Of a DNA stretch of 36,419 nucleotides, positions 8,751-16,429 are shown piece after piece. A model generated the notes under the pieces. The model ran no database searches and was not told the DNA's origin. It saw only the letters and a program-made list of their open reading frames with translations. This DNA comes from JBGSLN01 sp041740675 (GTDB lineage: Bacteria; Pseudomonadota; Gammaproteobacteria; JBGSLN01), in NCBI GenBank assembly GCA_041740675.1, contig JBGSLN010000132.1, positions 1 to 36,419 on the forward strand, written 5' to 3'. A program made the position numbers and the translations under genes. The stretch's first letter is position 1. Each line of letters begins with the position of its first letter.

Positions 8751-9985
8751 GCTAGAAAAATTTGATTGTCCGCTAAACACTGCGAAAGCTTGCGATAGGT
8801 AGACATCAGTGTTGCGGGGGTTGGTTCATTTCCAGTGGCTTGCAAAATACGCTCAGCAAGTGTGCCAGCTTGAGTTAATTGAATAAAGTTATTATAAATA
8901 GCTTCAGGCAAATAATTTTTATGCAATCTTTCTGCAGTAGCAAGCCAAAATTCTTTAGCTTGCATTTTTTTAGGAAAATCTAATTTAAATTGTTCTAATA
9001 ACATTACATCAGTTATCATGGTGTTACTACCATCACTCACACAATCAATGAAGGTCTTTTTTAATTGCACAGAATCAATAGGGTTAATTAGGTATTCATC
9101 AGTATTATCGACGATATATTTTAATAATTGCTGAATGAAATATGCATAAGTAATGTCTGCTAATGGACATTCTTGGGTATCAACCACACGAATTTCGATT
9201 GCCATTCGATCAAACCGAGCAATAGCGCCACGTGAATTTAACCATTCATCTTGTAATATTTCTTCTGGATCATGAGGAGCAATGGCTTGGTATAGTGGAT
9301 TTAAAATAACATCTTGATAATGTTGTTTGCTAGTGACAAATTCAGGAACCACGTGACCAGTAATCGCAGGAATTTTCTCCTGGTTTTTTCGATAAAAATT
9401 TAATCGTGCATCTAACCAATCAGATTTTTTTCCTTCAACGAATGGGCTACTGGCTGTCAATGATGGAATAAGTGGTAATAATATTCGGATAGCGTTATGC
9501 AATTTTTTAAATTCAGCATCGTTAGCAAAGGGTAAATTAATATGAATACTCTGTAAATTAGACCATCCATGACCTTTGCAATCAAAAATTCGATTATAAC
9601 AAGAATAAATTTTTTTATCGCCATGTGACCAAAGTTCTACACCTTTTTCAGGATCAAACCAAGGATGCATACCTGTGGGCAGCAACATTGCTTGGTGATT
9701 TTGCAAGAAAGCATTGATTTTTTTTACTGTTTCATGAAACTGTAAATGCAAGGCATAAGAAAATTTTTTAGGGCCATTGGTCTTAAATTCGAGAACATGC
9801 TTTACCAGCTCATTACTGATAGCAATTTCACCCAAATCAACTTCATTGGTAATTTCACCAGCAAAGTGTTCTAAAATTTTATCTGCCACAGGCATTATTT
9901 CTAGTGTAGTTTGATTTACAATCATGTATTCAATTTCTATGCCAACAGCAGAGAAAATAGATAAATAATTATTGCTTGAGGCCAT
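8747..9985 (-). CDS. GCS2-type carboxylate-amine ligase (YbdK-like)
   Basis: This 412-residue protein is a member of the glutamate-cysteine ligase family 2, which shares the glutamine synthetase fold and joins a carboxylate to an amine using ATP. The N-terminal strand GIEIEYMIV (15-23) provides metal-binding Glu residues, followed by ELVKHVLEFKTNGP (59-72). Further on, a His-rich stretch (SNLQSIHINLPF) matches the family's central motif. The start overlaps the ATP-grasp gene by 17 bases and the end overlaps the amidohydrolase gene in ATGA. It is probably not the housekeeping glutathione enzyme, because the family has many members of unknown specificity and this one sits in a dedicated cluster. 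Gamma-glutamyl bond formation is a plausible activity. Confidence 0.88.
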   Translation of the reverse strand: MASSNNYLSIFSAVGIEIEYMIVNQTTLEIMPVADKILEHFAGEITNEVDLGEIAISNELVKHVLEFKTNGPKKFSYALHLQFHETVKKINAFLQNHQAMLLPTGMHPWFDPEKGVELWSHGDKKIYSCYNRIFDCKGHGWSNLQSIHINLPFANDAEFKKLHNAIRILLPLIPSLTASSPFVEGKKSDWLDARLNFYRKNQEKIPAITGHVVPEFVTSKQHYQDVILNPLYQAIAPHDPEEILQDEWLNSRGAIARFDRMAIEIRVVDTQECPLADITYAYFIQQLLKYIVDNTDEYLINPIDSVQLKKTFIDCVSDGSNTMITDVMLLEQFKLDFPKKMQAKEFWLATAERLHKNYLPEAIYNNFIQLTQAGTLAERILQATGNEPTPATLMSTYRKLSQCLADNQIFLA

Positions 9986-11423
9986 GGCTTTTATCCAATC
10001 TGTTTTTAAATGTCATTAATATAGAGTTATAAAGCTCAAATCCCAAATATTCATCTTCGATACCAGCATCGATAGTCGGATTATCATTAATTTCGATTAC
10101 ATATGCTTTACCATCTACTTGTTTTAAATCAACCCCATATAAGCCATCACCGATTAATTTAGTGGCTTTCAGGCTAGTAGTTAGAATAGCAGGTGGGACT
10201 TCTGAAATAGGCAGGGTGTCAAATAATCCAGTTTGCTCTTGTGCACTACTCCAATTATAAATTTGCCAATGTTCTTTAGCCATGTAATATCGGCAGGCAT
10301 AAATCGGTTTATGCTCGATGATGCCAATCCGCCAATCAAAGTCAGATGGCATAAACTCTTGTAAAATGAGTAAATCTGAGGTTTTAAAAAAATTTCTACA
10401 AAATTCTTCCGCAGCTTTTTGATCATTAGCTTTTACTACGCCTTTGGAAAAAGCACTGTCAGGTAATTTAATCACACAAGGATATTCAATTGTCTCCAGT
10501 ACTTGCTTTGCATTAGCTTTATTAATGATAATAGTTTTAGGAGTATTAATATTGTGTTTTTTCATTAATTCAGCAAGATATACTTTGTTGGTGCACTTCA
10601 GAATCGAAATAGGGTCATCAATAACTGTTAATCCTTCTGCCGCAGCTTTGCGAGCAAATCGATAGGTATGATGGTTAACGGCAGTAGTTTCACGAATAAA
10701 TAAAGCGTCATATTCACTTATAGTTTTATAATCATCTTTTTCAACTAATTCTATGTTAATATTTAATTTTCGCCCAGCCGAAATAAATTTTTCGATTGCT
10801 TTTTTATTGGAAGGAGGAGTTTTTTCTTTAGGATTATATAATAACGCGATATCGTAGAAATAACCTTTTGCAGATTTAATTGGTGTGCGTCGCTGCATAT
10901 ACTCACCCATAATATCCGATAAAAAAGCATGGTGAGTATTAGGAACATCTTTAATGCTAACAGGGATAATTTTTTTAGCTTGCCAATGTTTATTTTTCAC
11001 AAAGTAAACTTTAAAAAGTGGTAATGGTACCAGTGAATATAATTTTCTTGCTAATTTATTATGAGTTTTAGCAATATTTCTCCCAAAATATACGCTAAGC
11101 TCAAAATGTTCCGATTGAATTGTTCGTAAAGAAAATTGTATTTCTTCATCTAATTCATCATTAATATAGATGCAGGTATTTTTAATATTAATATCTTGAA
11201 TCGCAAGTACGTTAGGCAATACTTTGTGCCCTCTTGCTTCAGCAAGCAAGGAAACATAATATCCAATCGATTGGTAAGAATAATTAGCGCAGAGATTGAT
11301 AATGCGAATGTTTTTCTCTTGCTCACAAGAATGATCTAAATAATCTATAGCGTCGATGATAGAGGTTTTGTCGTAAATTGGTTTAAGTGAAAAGATATCT
11401 TCCGTAACAATTTTAATTTTCAT
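9969..11423 (-). CDS. RLAN-domain RimK-type ATP-grasp ligase
   Basis: This 484-residue protein has two parts. Residues 1-160 match the RLAN domain found in front of RimK-like ligases; the stretch CANYSYQSIGYYVSLLAEAR is its best-known piece. A linker region (170-270) leads into an ATP-grasp fold. There the nucleotide-binding Lys319 lies in CVIKLPDSAFSKG, Glu356 in LQEFMPSDFDWR, and the metal ligands Asp432, Glu444 and Asn446 in GVDLKQ and VIEINDNPT. RimK-type enzymes add amino acids, often Glu, to carboxyl groups of peptides or small molecules. The gene overlaps its upstream neighbour by 11 bases and its downstream neighbour by 17. Substrate and product are unknown. Confidence 0.9.
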   Translation of the reverse strand: MKIKIVTEDIFSLKPIYDKTSIIDAIDYLDHSCEQEKNIRIINLCANYSYQSIGYYVSLLAEARGHKVLPNVLAIQDINIKNTCIYINDELDEEIQFSLRTIQSEHFELSVYFGRNIAKTHNKLARKLYSLVPLPLFKVYFVKNKHWQAKKIIPVSIKDVPNTHHAFLSDIMGEYMQRRTPIKSAKGYFYDIALLYNPKEKTPPSNKKAIEKFISAGRKLNINIELVEKDDYKTISEYDALFIRETTAVNHHTYRFARKAAAEGLTVIDDPISILKCTNKVYLAELMKKHNINTPKTIIINKANAKQVLETIEYPCVIKLPDSAFSKGVVKANDQKAAEEFCRNFFKTSDLLILQEFMPSDFDWRIGIIEHKPIYACRYYMAKEHWQIYNWSSAQEQTGLFDTLPISEVPPAILTTSLKATKLIGDGLYGVDLKQVDGKAYVIEINDNPTIDAGIEDEYLGFELYNSILMTFKNRLDKSHGLKQ

Positions 11424-12159
11424 AATATTTTTTTGATATTAATAATAGGTTTGCGTCGTAAGTTAGTACACCAAGCATAATTGCATTAATCAAGCGACTT
11501 ATGCTCACTTTATAATAATTATCTCCAGAAATTGGGTTAGCTTGATGTGGGTCAGCAACAACCACATGTCGATGAGTTTTATCATATCCGCATAAAACCA
11601 CAAAATGTCCACCAGGCATGCCAATCAAATCATCATAGACGGTCAAATTTTGATTGTCTTTAGTTTCTTCTATATTAGGATTTTCATATTCACGCATACT
11701 TTGATAGAGATAAGTGGCACTGAGACCGGTAATAATGGGGATTTTTTGTTTAAAAATTTGTTTCAATAGTTGTGGCGTTAAATTTTTTTGTAAAACGGTA
11801 CCACCTAACTCTAAATAATGTATATATGCTTCAGAGCTTTCAATGATTCTCAACATATTTTTATGATTCAATTGCAACGTTAATTTCTCTATGAGTTGCT
11901 GGTTATTCAATTTCTGATGATTAAACCAAGTAGGATCAAAAATATCAATATTATAAGCATAAATCAAACATTGATAGCCACGTTTTAATGCATGAATGGC
12001 AAGTAATGGGGCAAGGGTTCCACCAGTCACTACGCTTTTAGCTTCAGTAATAGTTTGTTCTAACGAAATATGATCACCATAATACTCATATACAGAATGT
12101 AAGCTTGTTGGACCACAAGTAACGTCGTCAGGTTGGGTTTGAATTTTAATATTTAGCAT
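11413..12159 (-). CDS. C39-like papain-fold peptidase
   Basis: This 248-residue protein has the peptidase C39-like layout: Gln9 and Cys15 in TQPDDVTCGPTSLHSVYEYY, His185 in MPGGHFVVLCGYD and Asp203 in VVADPHQ. C39 proteases cut after double-glycine leaders. The C39-like (DUF3335) group found beside RimK-type ligases has no known substrate. It lacks a membrane or ABC domain and has no signal peptide, so it should act in the cytosol. It is the first gene of a four-gene overlapping cluster (C39, ATP-grasp, GCS2, amidohydrolase). An extended -10 promoter lies just upstream. It may trim or recycle the ligases' product or process a peptide carrier. Confidence 0.87.
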   Translation of the reverse strand: MLNIKIQTQPDDVTCGPTSLHSVYEYYGDHISLEQTITEAKSVVTGGTLAPLLAIHALKRGYQCLIYAYNIDIFDPTWFNHQKLNNQQLIEKLTLQLNHKNMLRIIESSEAYIHYLELGGTVLQKNLTPQLLKQIFKQKIPIITGLSATYLYQSMREYENPNIEETKDNQNLTVYDDLIGMPGGHFVVLCGYDKTHRHVVVADPHQANPISGDNYYKVSISRLINAIMLGVLTYDANLLLISKKYYEN

Positions 12160-12186
12160 AAGGCTAGCTTAATCAATTATTTATAA

Positions 12187-12195
12187 ATTATAACA
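12187..12195 (-). promoter_or_regulatory. Extended -10 promoter for the C39/ATP-grasp operon
   Basis: Read on the minus strand this is TGTTATAAT, a consensus -10 with the TG extension. It lies about 30 bases upstream of the C39-like gene's ATG. The -35 position reads CACTAC and is poor, as is common with extended -10 promoters. Confidence 0.5.
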
Positions 12196-12352
12196 TATTG
12201 TGAAAAAAAGTAGTGGGTATTTTGGTGCCTTTTTGGCAAGAATACTGAATATATGTGATTATAGCAAAGCCTGATGCCTGATTTGTGTGAACGTTTTGCT
12301 ATGAGCCCAGATTGGCCTTAGAGGGACGTTCCTATCTAGCTACTGAAGCATT

Positions 12353-12424
12353 ATGAATATTTTGACCTGCTATCGCCTCGATGGTAAACTGCGTTCCGAT
12401 ATTAAATACTGGGTAAGAAGATAA
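12353..12424 (+). CDS. Possible 23-residue leader peptide
   Basis: A short frame reads MNILTCYRLDGKLRSDIKYW plus three more residues. Its stop codon TAA shares its last A with the ATG of the lipoprotein gene (TAATG). A stop lies two codons before its ATG, so it is not the tail of a longer reading frame. A GAAG at 12345-12348 is a poor ribosome site. The junction suggests that translation of this frame could feed the next gene by reinitiation. Chance occurrence is quite possible. The upstream region also holds a hairpin GAACGT/ACGTTC (12289-12331). Confidence 0.3.
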   Translation: MNILTCYRLDGKLRSDIKYWVRR

Positions 12425-13044
12425 TGATAAAAAGAAGAGTCATATTAACTTTTTTGAACCTGATTTTAGTCGGGATCATTTTATCACTTAGTGGCTGTGC
12501 AACGCCACAACCGCAAAATCTTAATAATGTTTGCGCCATCTTCCAACAAAATCCAAATTGGTATCGTTATGCTAAACGCAGCCAAAACCATTGGGGTATA
12601 CCAATAAGTACGCTGATGGCTATTATGTATCAAGAATCGCGTTTTCAACCGACAGTTAAACCACCACGCGAAAAGCTCTTTTCTGTCATCCCTTGGACAC
12701 GTCCTACCAGCGCAGATGGCTATTCACAAGCAACCTATGAGACTTGGTGGGAGTTTCAAGATGATACAGATAACTTTGCCGCTCAACGATCTAATTTTAA
12801 AGATGCTATTTATTTTGTCGGCTGGTATTCCCGCTTAGCCCATGACAAGCTTCGCATTCCTTTGAATAATACATTTGAACTTTATTTAGCATACCATGAA
12901 GGTATTTTAGGTTACGCGCAAAGAAGTTATGCACGACAAGCATGGTTAATTGCTGTAGCTCATCGAGTGGAGGCCCAAGCTAATATCTATCATTATCAAC
13001 TAAACCAATGCGGTCCAAACTATGTGAGGAGTAATTGGGGATAA
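12424..13044 (+). CDS. Lysozyme-like (SLT-fold) lipoprotein
   Basis: This 206-residue protein starts with a lipoprotein signal. The lipobox LSGC places the lipidated cysteine at residue 25, so the mature protein should be anchored in the envelope. The following domain begins WGIPISTLMAIMYQESRFQP, which matches the first helix and catalytic Glu (Glu71) of lytic transglycosylases. Then come GYSQATYETWWEF and a final helix bundle (LAYHEGILGYAQRSY). It lacks the full SLT motif set and may be a distant transglycosylase that cleaves peptidoglycan or binds it. It ends four bases before a convergent gene. Confidence 0.8.
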   Translation: MIKRRVILTFLNLILVGIILSLSGCATPQPQNLNNVCAIFQQNPNWYRYAKRSQNHWGIPISTLMAIMYQESRFQPTVKPPREKLFSVIPWTRPTSADGYSQATYETWWEFQDDTDNFAAQRSNFKDAIYFVGWYSRLAHDKLRIPLNNTFELYLAYHEGILGYAQRSYARQAWLIAVAHRVEAQANIYHYQLNQCGPNYVRSNWG

Positions 13045-13048
13045 AAAG

Positions 13049-14446
13049 TTACCTTTTATAATTTACTAAATCTAATAAATGACTCAAGTTTCGCGCTAAA
13101 GGATCCTTCGGATTTTTTTCATATTCCTTCACATATGCATCAAGTAAATAATGGAATTTAGGCACATTGAGTACACTCATCATTTTTTCTGCACGTTCCA
13201 CATGATGGAGAATGCTGTAATCACACGTGTGCACCAAAATTGTTGAAAGGCTTTGTGCTTTAATTGCTTTTCGGGGCACACTGGCAGTTTTGAAAGTTTG
13301 AATACATTCATCAATCGCGCGGTCTTGATCCCATTGCACCCATTGTTGAAAAAAAGCCATGGCTTGGTCAGCATAATTTGCTAAATTTCGTCGATCAAAC
13401 TGGCCACTTTCTTCTAACAGTAATATAAATAATATTGCAGGAATAGTTGCTTCGACATTAGCCCACGAACAATTTCCAGTGATTTGCGGCGGTACAGGCA
13501 ACGAATAAATTTCGCGTAAATCTAAAATTTTATTCAAGCCAAAATGAATGTATTCTTGTTCATTATGTTTATAAAGAATTTTCTTCATCATCATCGGAGA
13601 GAATTTTTTTGGATCAGGCATTTTATAAATGGTCACTGTTTTATGATTACGTCCATATTCACCGCGATCACATTTAATTAATATATCTTGAAATTTAATT
13701 AGAGTAACAGCATGGCCTGTATATACTACGGGAATAAGCACTAAATTTTCTTCTAATAAGGGATTAATGACATTGAGATGTTGTTCAATTTTAGTGGAGT
13801 ATTGTTGATATTTAATTAATGTTGCAGATGATTGTAAGGCATGAACGATACGGTCGACTTTTTTAAAGTAGTGGTGTAACCGTTTTGCCGCATAATTTTT
13901 TTTAAATCGATTGAGAGAATCTTGAATTAAATTTGCGGTGAATTCAAAAATAAATCCTTCATAGTCTACTAAGATAAATTTGCCTTCTGGGCTAAAAATA
14001 TGTGTTTGTCCAGGCAAAGAAAAGCGATGGCCTAATAATTTCGCATTAATAAAATCTTGGGCAAAATGTAAATCTGCACCATGAGAATAGAGCAATTGTT
14101 TTAAATCAAAATGACCACGAAGCAGGGGATAAACTAAAAGCGGTTGTGAAGAAAAAGAATAACTATTTGGATTGGCATTATGCTTCAATAACAACTGACA
14201 CATGGGTAGATTGCGGTTATCAGTTGCCCAATGTAATGCAGTACGGCCTGTGACATCAGGCATATCCACGGTTGCTCCATGTTGCAGTAGTAATTCTGCC
14301 ACATCAACTTTTTGCATGATCGCAGCCTCGACCATTGGATTAAAACCGTATTCATCAATTTCAAAAACATTTGCACCGCGTTCAATAGCATGTGCGACGT
14401 CAGCTTTAGTTCCATTAATAATAATATCTGCGAAAGATGTAGTCAT
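13049..14446 (-). CDS. AnkH/LegA3-like ankyrin effector with papain-like domain
   Basis: This 465-residue protein carries ankyrin repeats at about residues 3-130; DVTGRTALHWATDNRNLP is the clearest. A long helical middle follows (170-230), and then a region that can be read as a cysteine-protease-like core: His245 in YTGHAVTLIKF, Asp260 in IKCDRGEYG, Gln321 and Cys326 in PQITGNCSWANVEA. That His-Asp-Gln-Cys order is the one seen in clan CE peptidases. Length and layout match AnkH (LegA3), a Dot/Icm effector conserved through Legionella, which is reported to combine ankyrin repeats with a protease-like fold. No signal peptide is present, as expected for a type IV substrate. No ribosome site is obvious before the ATG. 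Confidence 0.82.
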   Translation of the reverse strand: MTTSFADIIINGTKADVAHAIERGANVFEIDEYGFNPMVEAAIMQKVDVAELLLQHGATVDMPDVTGRTALHWATDNRNLPMCQLLLKHNANPNSYSFSSQPLLVYPLLRGHFDLKQLLYSHGADLHFAQDFINAKLLGHRFSLPGQTHIFSPEGKFILVDYEGFIFEFTANLIQDSLNRFKKNYAAKRLHHYFKKVDRIVHALQSSATLIKYQQYSTKIEQHLNVINPLLEENLVLIPVVYTGHAVTLIKFQDILIKCDRGEYGRNHKTVTIYKMPDPKKFSPMMMKKILYKHNEQEYIHFGLNKILDLREIYSLPVPPQITGNCSWANVEATIPAILFILLLEESGQFDRRNLANYADQAMAFFQQWVQWDQDRAIDECIQTFKTASVPRKAIKAQSLSTILVHTCDYSILHHVERAEKMMSVLNVPKFHYLLDAYVKEYEKNPKDPLARNLSHLLDLVNYKR

Positions 14447-14460
14447 AAGTTATAGATAAA

Positions 14461-14488
14461 AAAATACCCCTGCTTTGAGGGGTATTTT
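14461..14488 (-). terminator. Rho-independent terminator after the 123-residue gene
   Basis: AAAATACCCC (14461-14470) and GGGGTATTTT (14479-14488) form a perfect 10-bp stem with an 8-base loop. On the minus strand the stem is followed by more T residues. It ends the gene at 14519-14890 and isolates the AnkH-like gene, whose promoter must then lie within about 70 bases or depend on readthrough. Confidence 0.8.
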
Positions 14489-14518
14489 ATCGCAAAATTC
14501 AAGTAATATCTAAATTAC

Positions 14519-14890
14519 TTAACCACCTGTTGGCCTAGGAGCAGGCGAACTTTTTGGTGTTGCAGTTGGAGATGGAGTATGCGTATGTGAAAATTCTGGA
14601 CTTGGTGTTAATTTTGGATCAATTTGTTGTGCTTCTACTGCACCTTCAGCAATTTGCTCAGAGGTCATTTGATTTGGATGTTGTGGCTTACGATCATCTG
14701 CACCTTGATATTGGTTAGTTTGTTCAAATGCAGGATGTTGTTTTCTATCTGCACCAACGCCAAGACCTGCTCCTGCAGTTAAACCTGCACGGTCAGTATT
14801 ATCGGAAGCAGCTAGTTCAGCTCTTTTTGCTGGAAAGCCTAGGCCTGAATGACCATCCGCTTGAATATTTAAAATTTTTACTGTTGCCAT
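14519..14890 (-). CDS. Small Pro/Ser/Thr-tailed protein of unknown function
   Basis: I do not recognise this 123-residue protein. It is hydrophilic and probably disordered. An N-terminal segment (ATVKILNIQADGHSGLGFP) is followed by an Ala/Gly stretch and then two related units, GADRKQHP (46-53) and GADDRKPQHPNQ (63-74). The last 30 residues are rich in Pro, Ser and Thr and end in PRPTGG. The gene is probably real: AGGAA lies eight bases before the ATG and a strong terminator follows. There is no signal peptide or membrane segment. It sits beside the AnkH-like effector gene. Exported substrate, scaffold or stress protein are all possible; none is shown by motif. Confidence 0.65.
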   Translation of the reverse strand: MATVKILNIQADGHSGLGFPAKRAELAASDNTDRAGLTAGAGLGVGADRKQHPAFEQTNQYQGADDRKPQHPNQMTSEQIAEGAVEAQQIDPKLTPSPEFSHTHTPSPTATPKSSPAPRPTGG

Positions 14891-15020
14891 ATGCAGTTCC
14901 TCAATACAACTTATCTATTAAGATTATCTCATCTTTTATTGCTTAATTCAACTTGAAATTCTTGAGATCAATTGAATTCTACTTAATTCCATTATACATG
15001 AGAAAGCTTAAGGAAACATT

Positions 15021-15116
15021 ATGAAAGCTCAAAAATCCACGAGTAAAATCCCATATGCTCTTAGATATACATCCTTAAAGATAATATTTACTTCGATCGT
15101 TAGATTTTCAAAATGA
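15021..15116 (+). CDS. Possible 31-residue basic peptide
   Basis: A short frame begins MKAQKSTSKIPYALRYTSLK and ends FSK. Its ATG has a good ribosome site, AAGGA at 15010-15014, six bases upstream. The peptide is strongly basic with a short hydrophobic middle. It lies between the divergent small gene and the exporter gene, and the exporter's likely promoter comes after it, so it would be a separate transcript. Conservation cannot be judged here. Confidence 0.28.
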   Translation: MKAQKSTSKIPYALRYTSLKIIFTSIVRFSK

Positions 15117-15140
15117 GCGGATTTATCAACGTAATCCCTG

Positions 15141-15149
15141 TGTTATAAT
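15141..15149 (+). promoter_or_regulatory. Extended -10 promoter of the Bcr/CflA gene
   Basis: TGTTATAAT is a perfect -10 with the TG extension, 46 bases before the exporter's ATG. The -35 region (around 15122) is weak. The same nine bases appear in the promoter at 12187-12195. Confidence 0.5.
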
Positions 15150-15194
15150 TTCTAAATTCCACATTTTTTCATTACTAAAGTAAAGAATAATACT

Positions 15195-16412
15195 ATGAAA
15201 AACAACAAGCCACTGGCTTCTCGTTCACTTGTCGGTTTCATTGCAATTGTAGCACCACAAATATTCAGTTTTGCTTTAGCAATGGATATTTATGCGCCTA
15301 GCATTCCGACCATCACTCATGAATTTGCCGTTAGTCAAACCGTTATGCAATTAACCATCAGTTTATTTTTACTGATGACAGGAATAGGACAGATCCTGAT
15401 TGGTCCTATTTGCGATCAAATAGGACGTAGAAAAATTGTTTTAGCAAGTACACTAATTTTTATCATTGGTTCTTTATTATGTATGATCGCTCCCAATGTC
15501 ACCTTTTTAATTGTTTCTCGAATCATACAGGCAATAGGGGCATGCGGCATGATGGTATCCGCTTTTGCTATTGTACGTGATATTTTTTCTGGTGATGAAT
15601 GTGCGCGGGTTTATAGTTTTTTGAATTCAACGATAGCTTTATCTCCTTTGTTAGCACCTTTGGCAGGAGGATATTTACAATATTACATCAGCTGGCGCGC
15701 ATCATTTGCTTTATTAGCAATTATTGGTTTGATTTTTTTAATTTCGGCATTTCGTAATATCAATGAAACGCTAGCGATTGAAAATCAGCGTGAGTTAAAA
15801 AAAGATATATTTATGGATTACTGGTCTATTTTAAAAAGTAGATCATTTTTGATTTATACTTTTTGTGCTGCTGCTGGGTTTGCTGGATTTCTAACATTTT
15901 TTTCTTCTTCGGCTTATGTCATTATTGACTTATTAAAAATTCCTGAACAACATTTTGGTTTCTATTTTGGCGCAATTGGAATTGTATTTTTTATTGGAAG
16001 CTTAATCAGTGGTCATGCTGCTAAGAAATTGGGAACATTTAAAACAGTATTATTAGGTGCATTATTGATGACCTTAAGTGGATTAGTTATGTTGTATTCG
16101 TATTGGCATTTTGGTCTAAGTGTGTCGGCTTTTATGGGTCCAATGATGATTATGGGAATTGGTGGTGCAATGTTAATGGGTGGTGGTGCCGGAGGGGCTA
16201 TTGAACCTTTTCCGTCGATGGCGGGGAGAGCATCAGCGTTATTTGGTAGCATTGAATTTGTCTTTGCTTTTATTGTATCTCAAATAGTTTTAATCTGGAA
16301 AATAACTTCTACAGATCCCTTAGGCACTACTTTGGCAATCTTAGGAATTATTGCTTCTGTAGCCTTAGTATTAAATTATAAGAATTATAAAAATAATAAT
16401 AACCCCAAATAA
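15195..16412 (+). CDS. Bcr/CflA-family MFS drug exporter
   Basis: This 405-residue inner-membrane protein has twelve predicted helices. It belongs to the DHA1 drug:proton antiporters, subgroup Bcr/CflA. The first helix ends with the typical MDIYAPSIPTI, motif A reads GPICDQIGRRKIVLAS, and ALSPLLAPLAGGYL is the antiporter motif in helix 5. Members export bicyclomycin, chloramphenicol, sulfonamides or dipeptides such as Cys-Gly. The Nit1-type amidase gene begins 17 bases after its stop and is probably co-transcribed, which hints at a natural metabolite as substrate. Confidence 0.92.
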   Translation: MKNNKPLASRSLVGFIAIVAPQIFSFALAMDIYAPSIPTITHEFAVSQTVMQLTISLFLLMTGIGQILIGPICDQIGRRKIVLASTLIFIIGSLLCMIAPNVTFLIVSRIIQAIGACGMMVSAFAIVRDIFSGDECARVYSFLNSTIALSPLLAPLAGGYLQYYISWRASFALLAIIGLIFLISAFRNINETLAIENQRELKKDIFMDYWSILKSRSFLIYTFCAAAGFAGFLTFFSSSAYVIIDLLKIPEQHFGFYFGAIGIVFFIGSLISGHAAKKLGTFKTVLLGALLMTLSGLVMLYSYWHFGLSVSAFMGPMMIMGIGGAMLMGGGAGGAIEPFPSMAGRASALFGSIEFVFAFIVSQIVLIWKITSTDPLGTTLAILGIIASVALVLNYKNYKNNNNPK

Positions 16413-16429
16413 AACAGGAGTTAATGCTG

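Larger units (their letters stand above)
14891..15194. other. 304-base intergenic region between divergent genes
   Basis: This stretch separates the small minus-strand gene from the MFS exporter. It holds the promoter and ribosome site of each gene, plus a 31-codon frame (15021-15116) listed separately. The extended -10 at 15141-15149 is the clearest signal. I see no RNA gene or repeat in it. Confidence 0.6.

Noticed and set aside
14728..14946. 72-codon plus-strand frame overlapping the small Pro/Ser/Thr-tailed gene
   Set aside because: It lies antisense to a gene with a better ribosome site and terminator, and its product has no recognisable feature.
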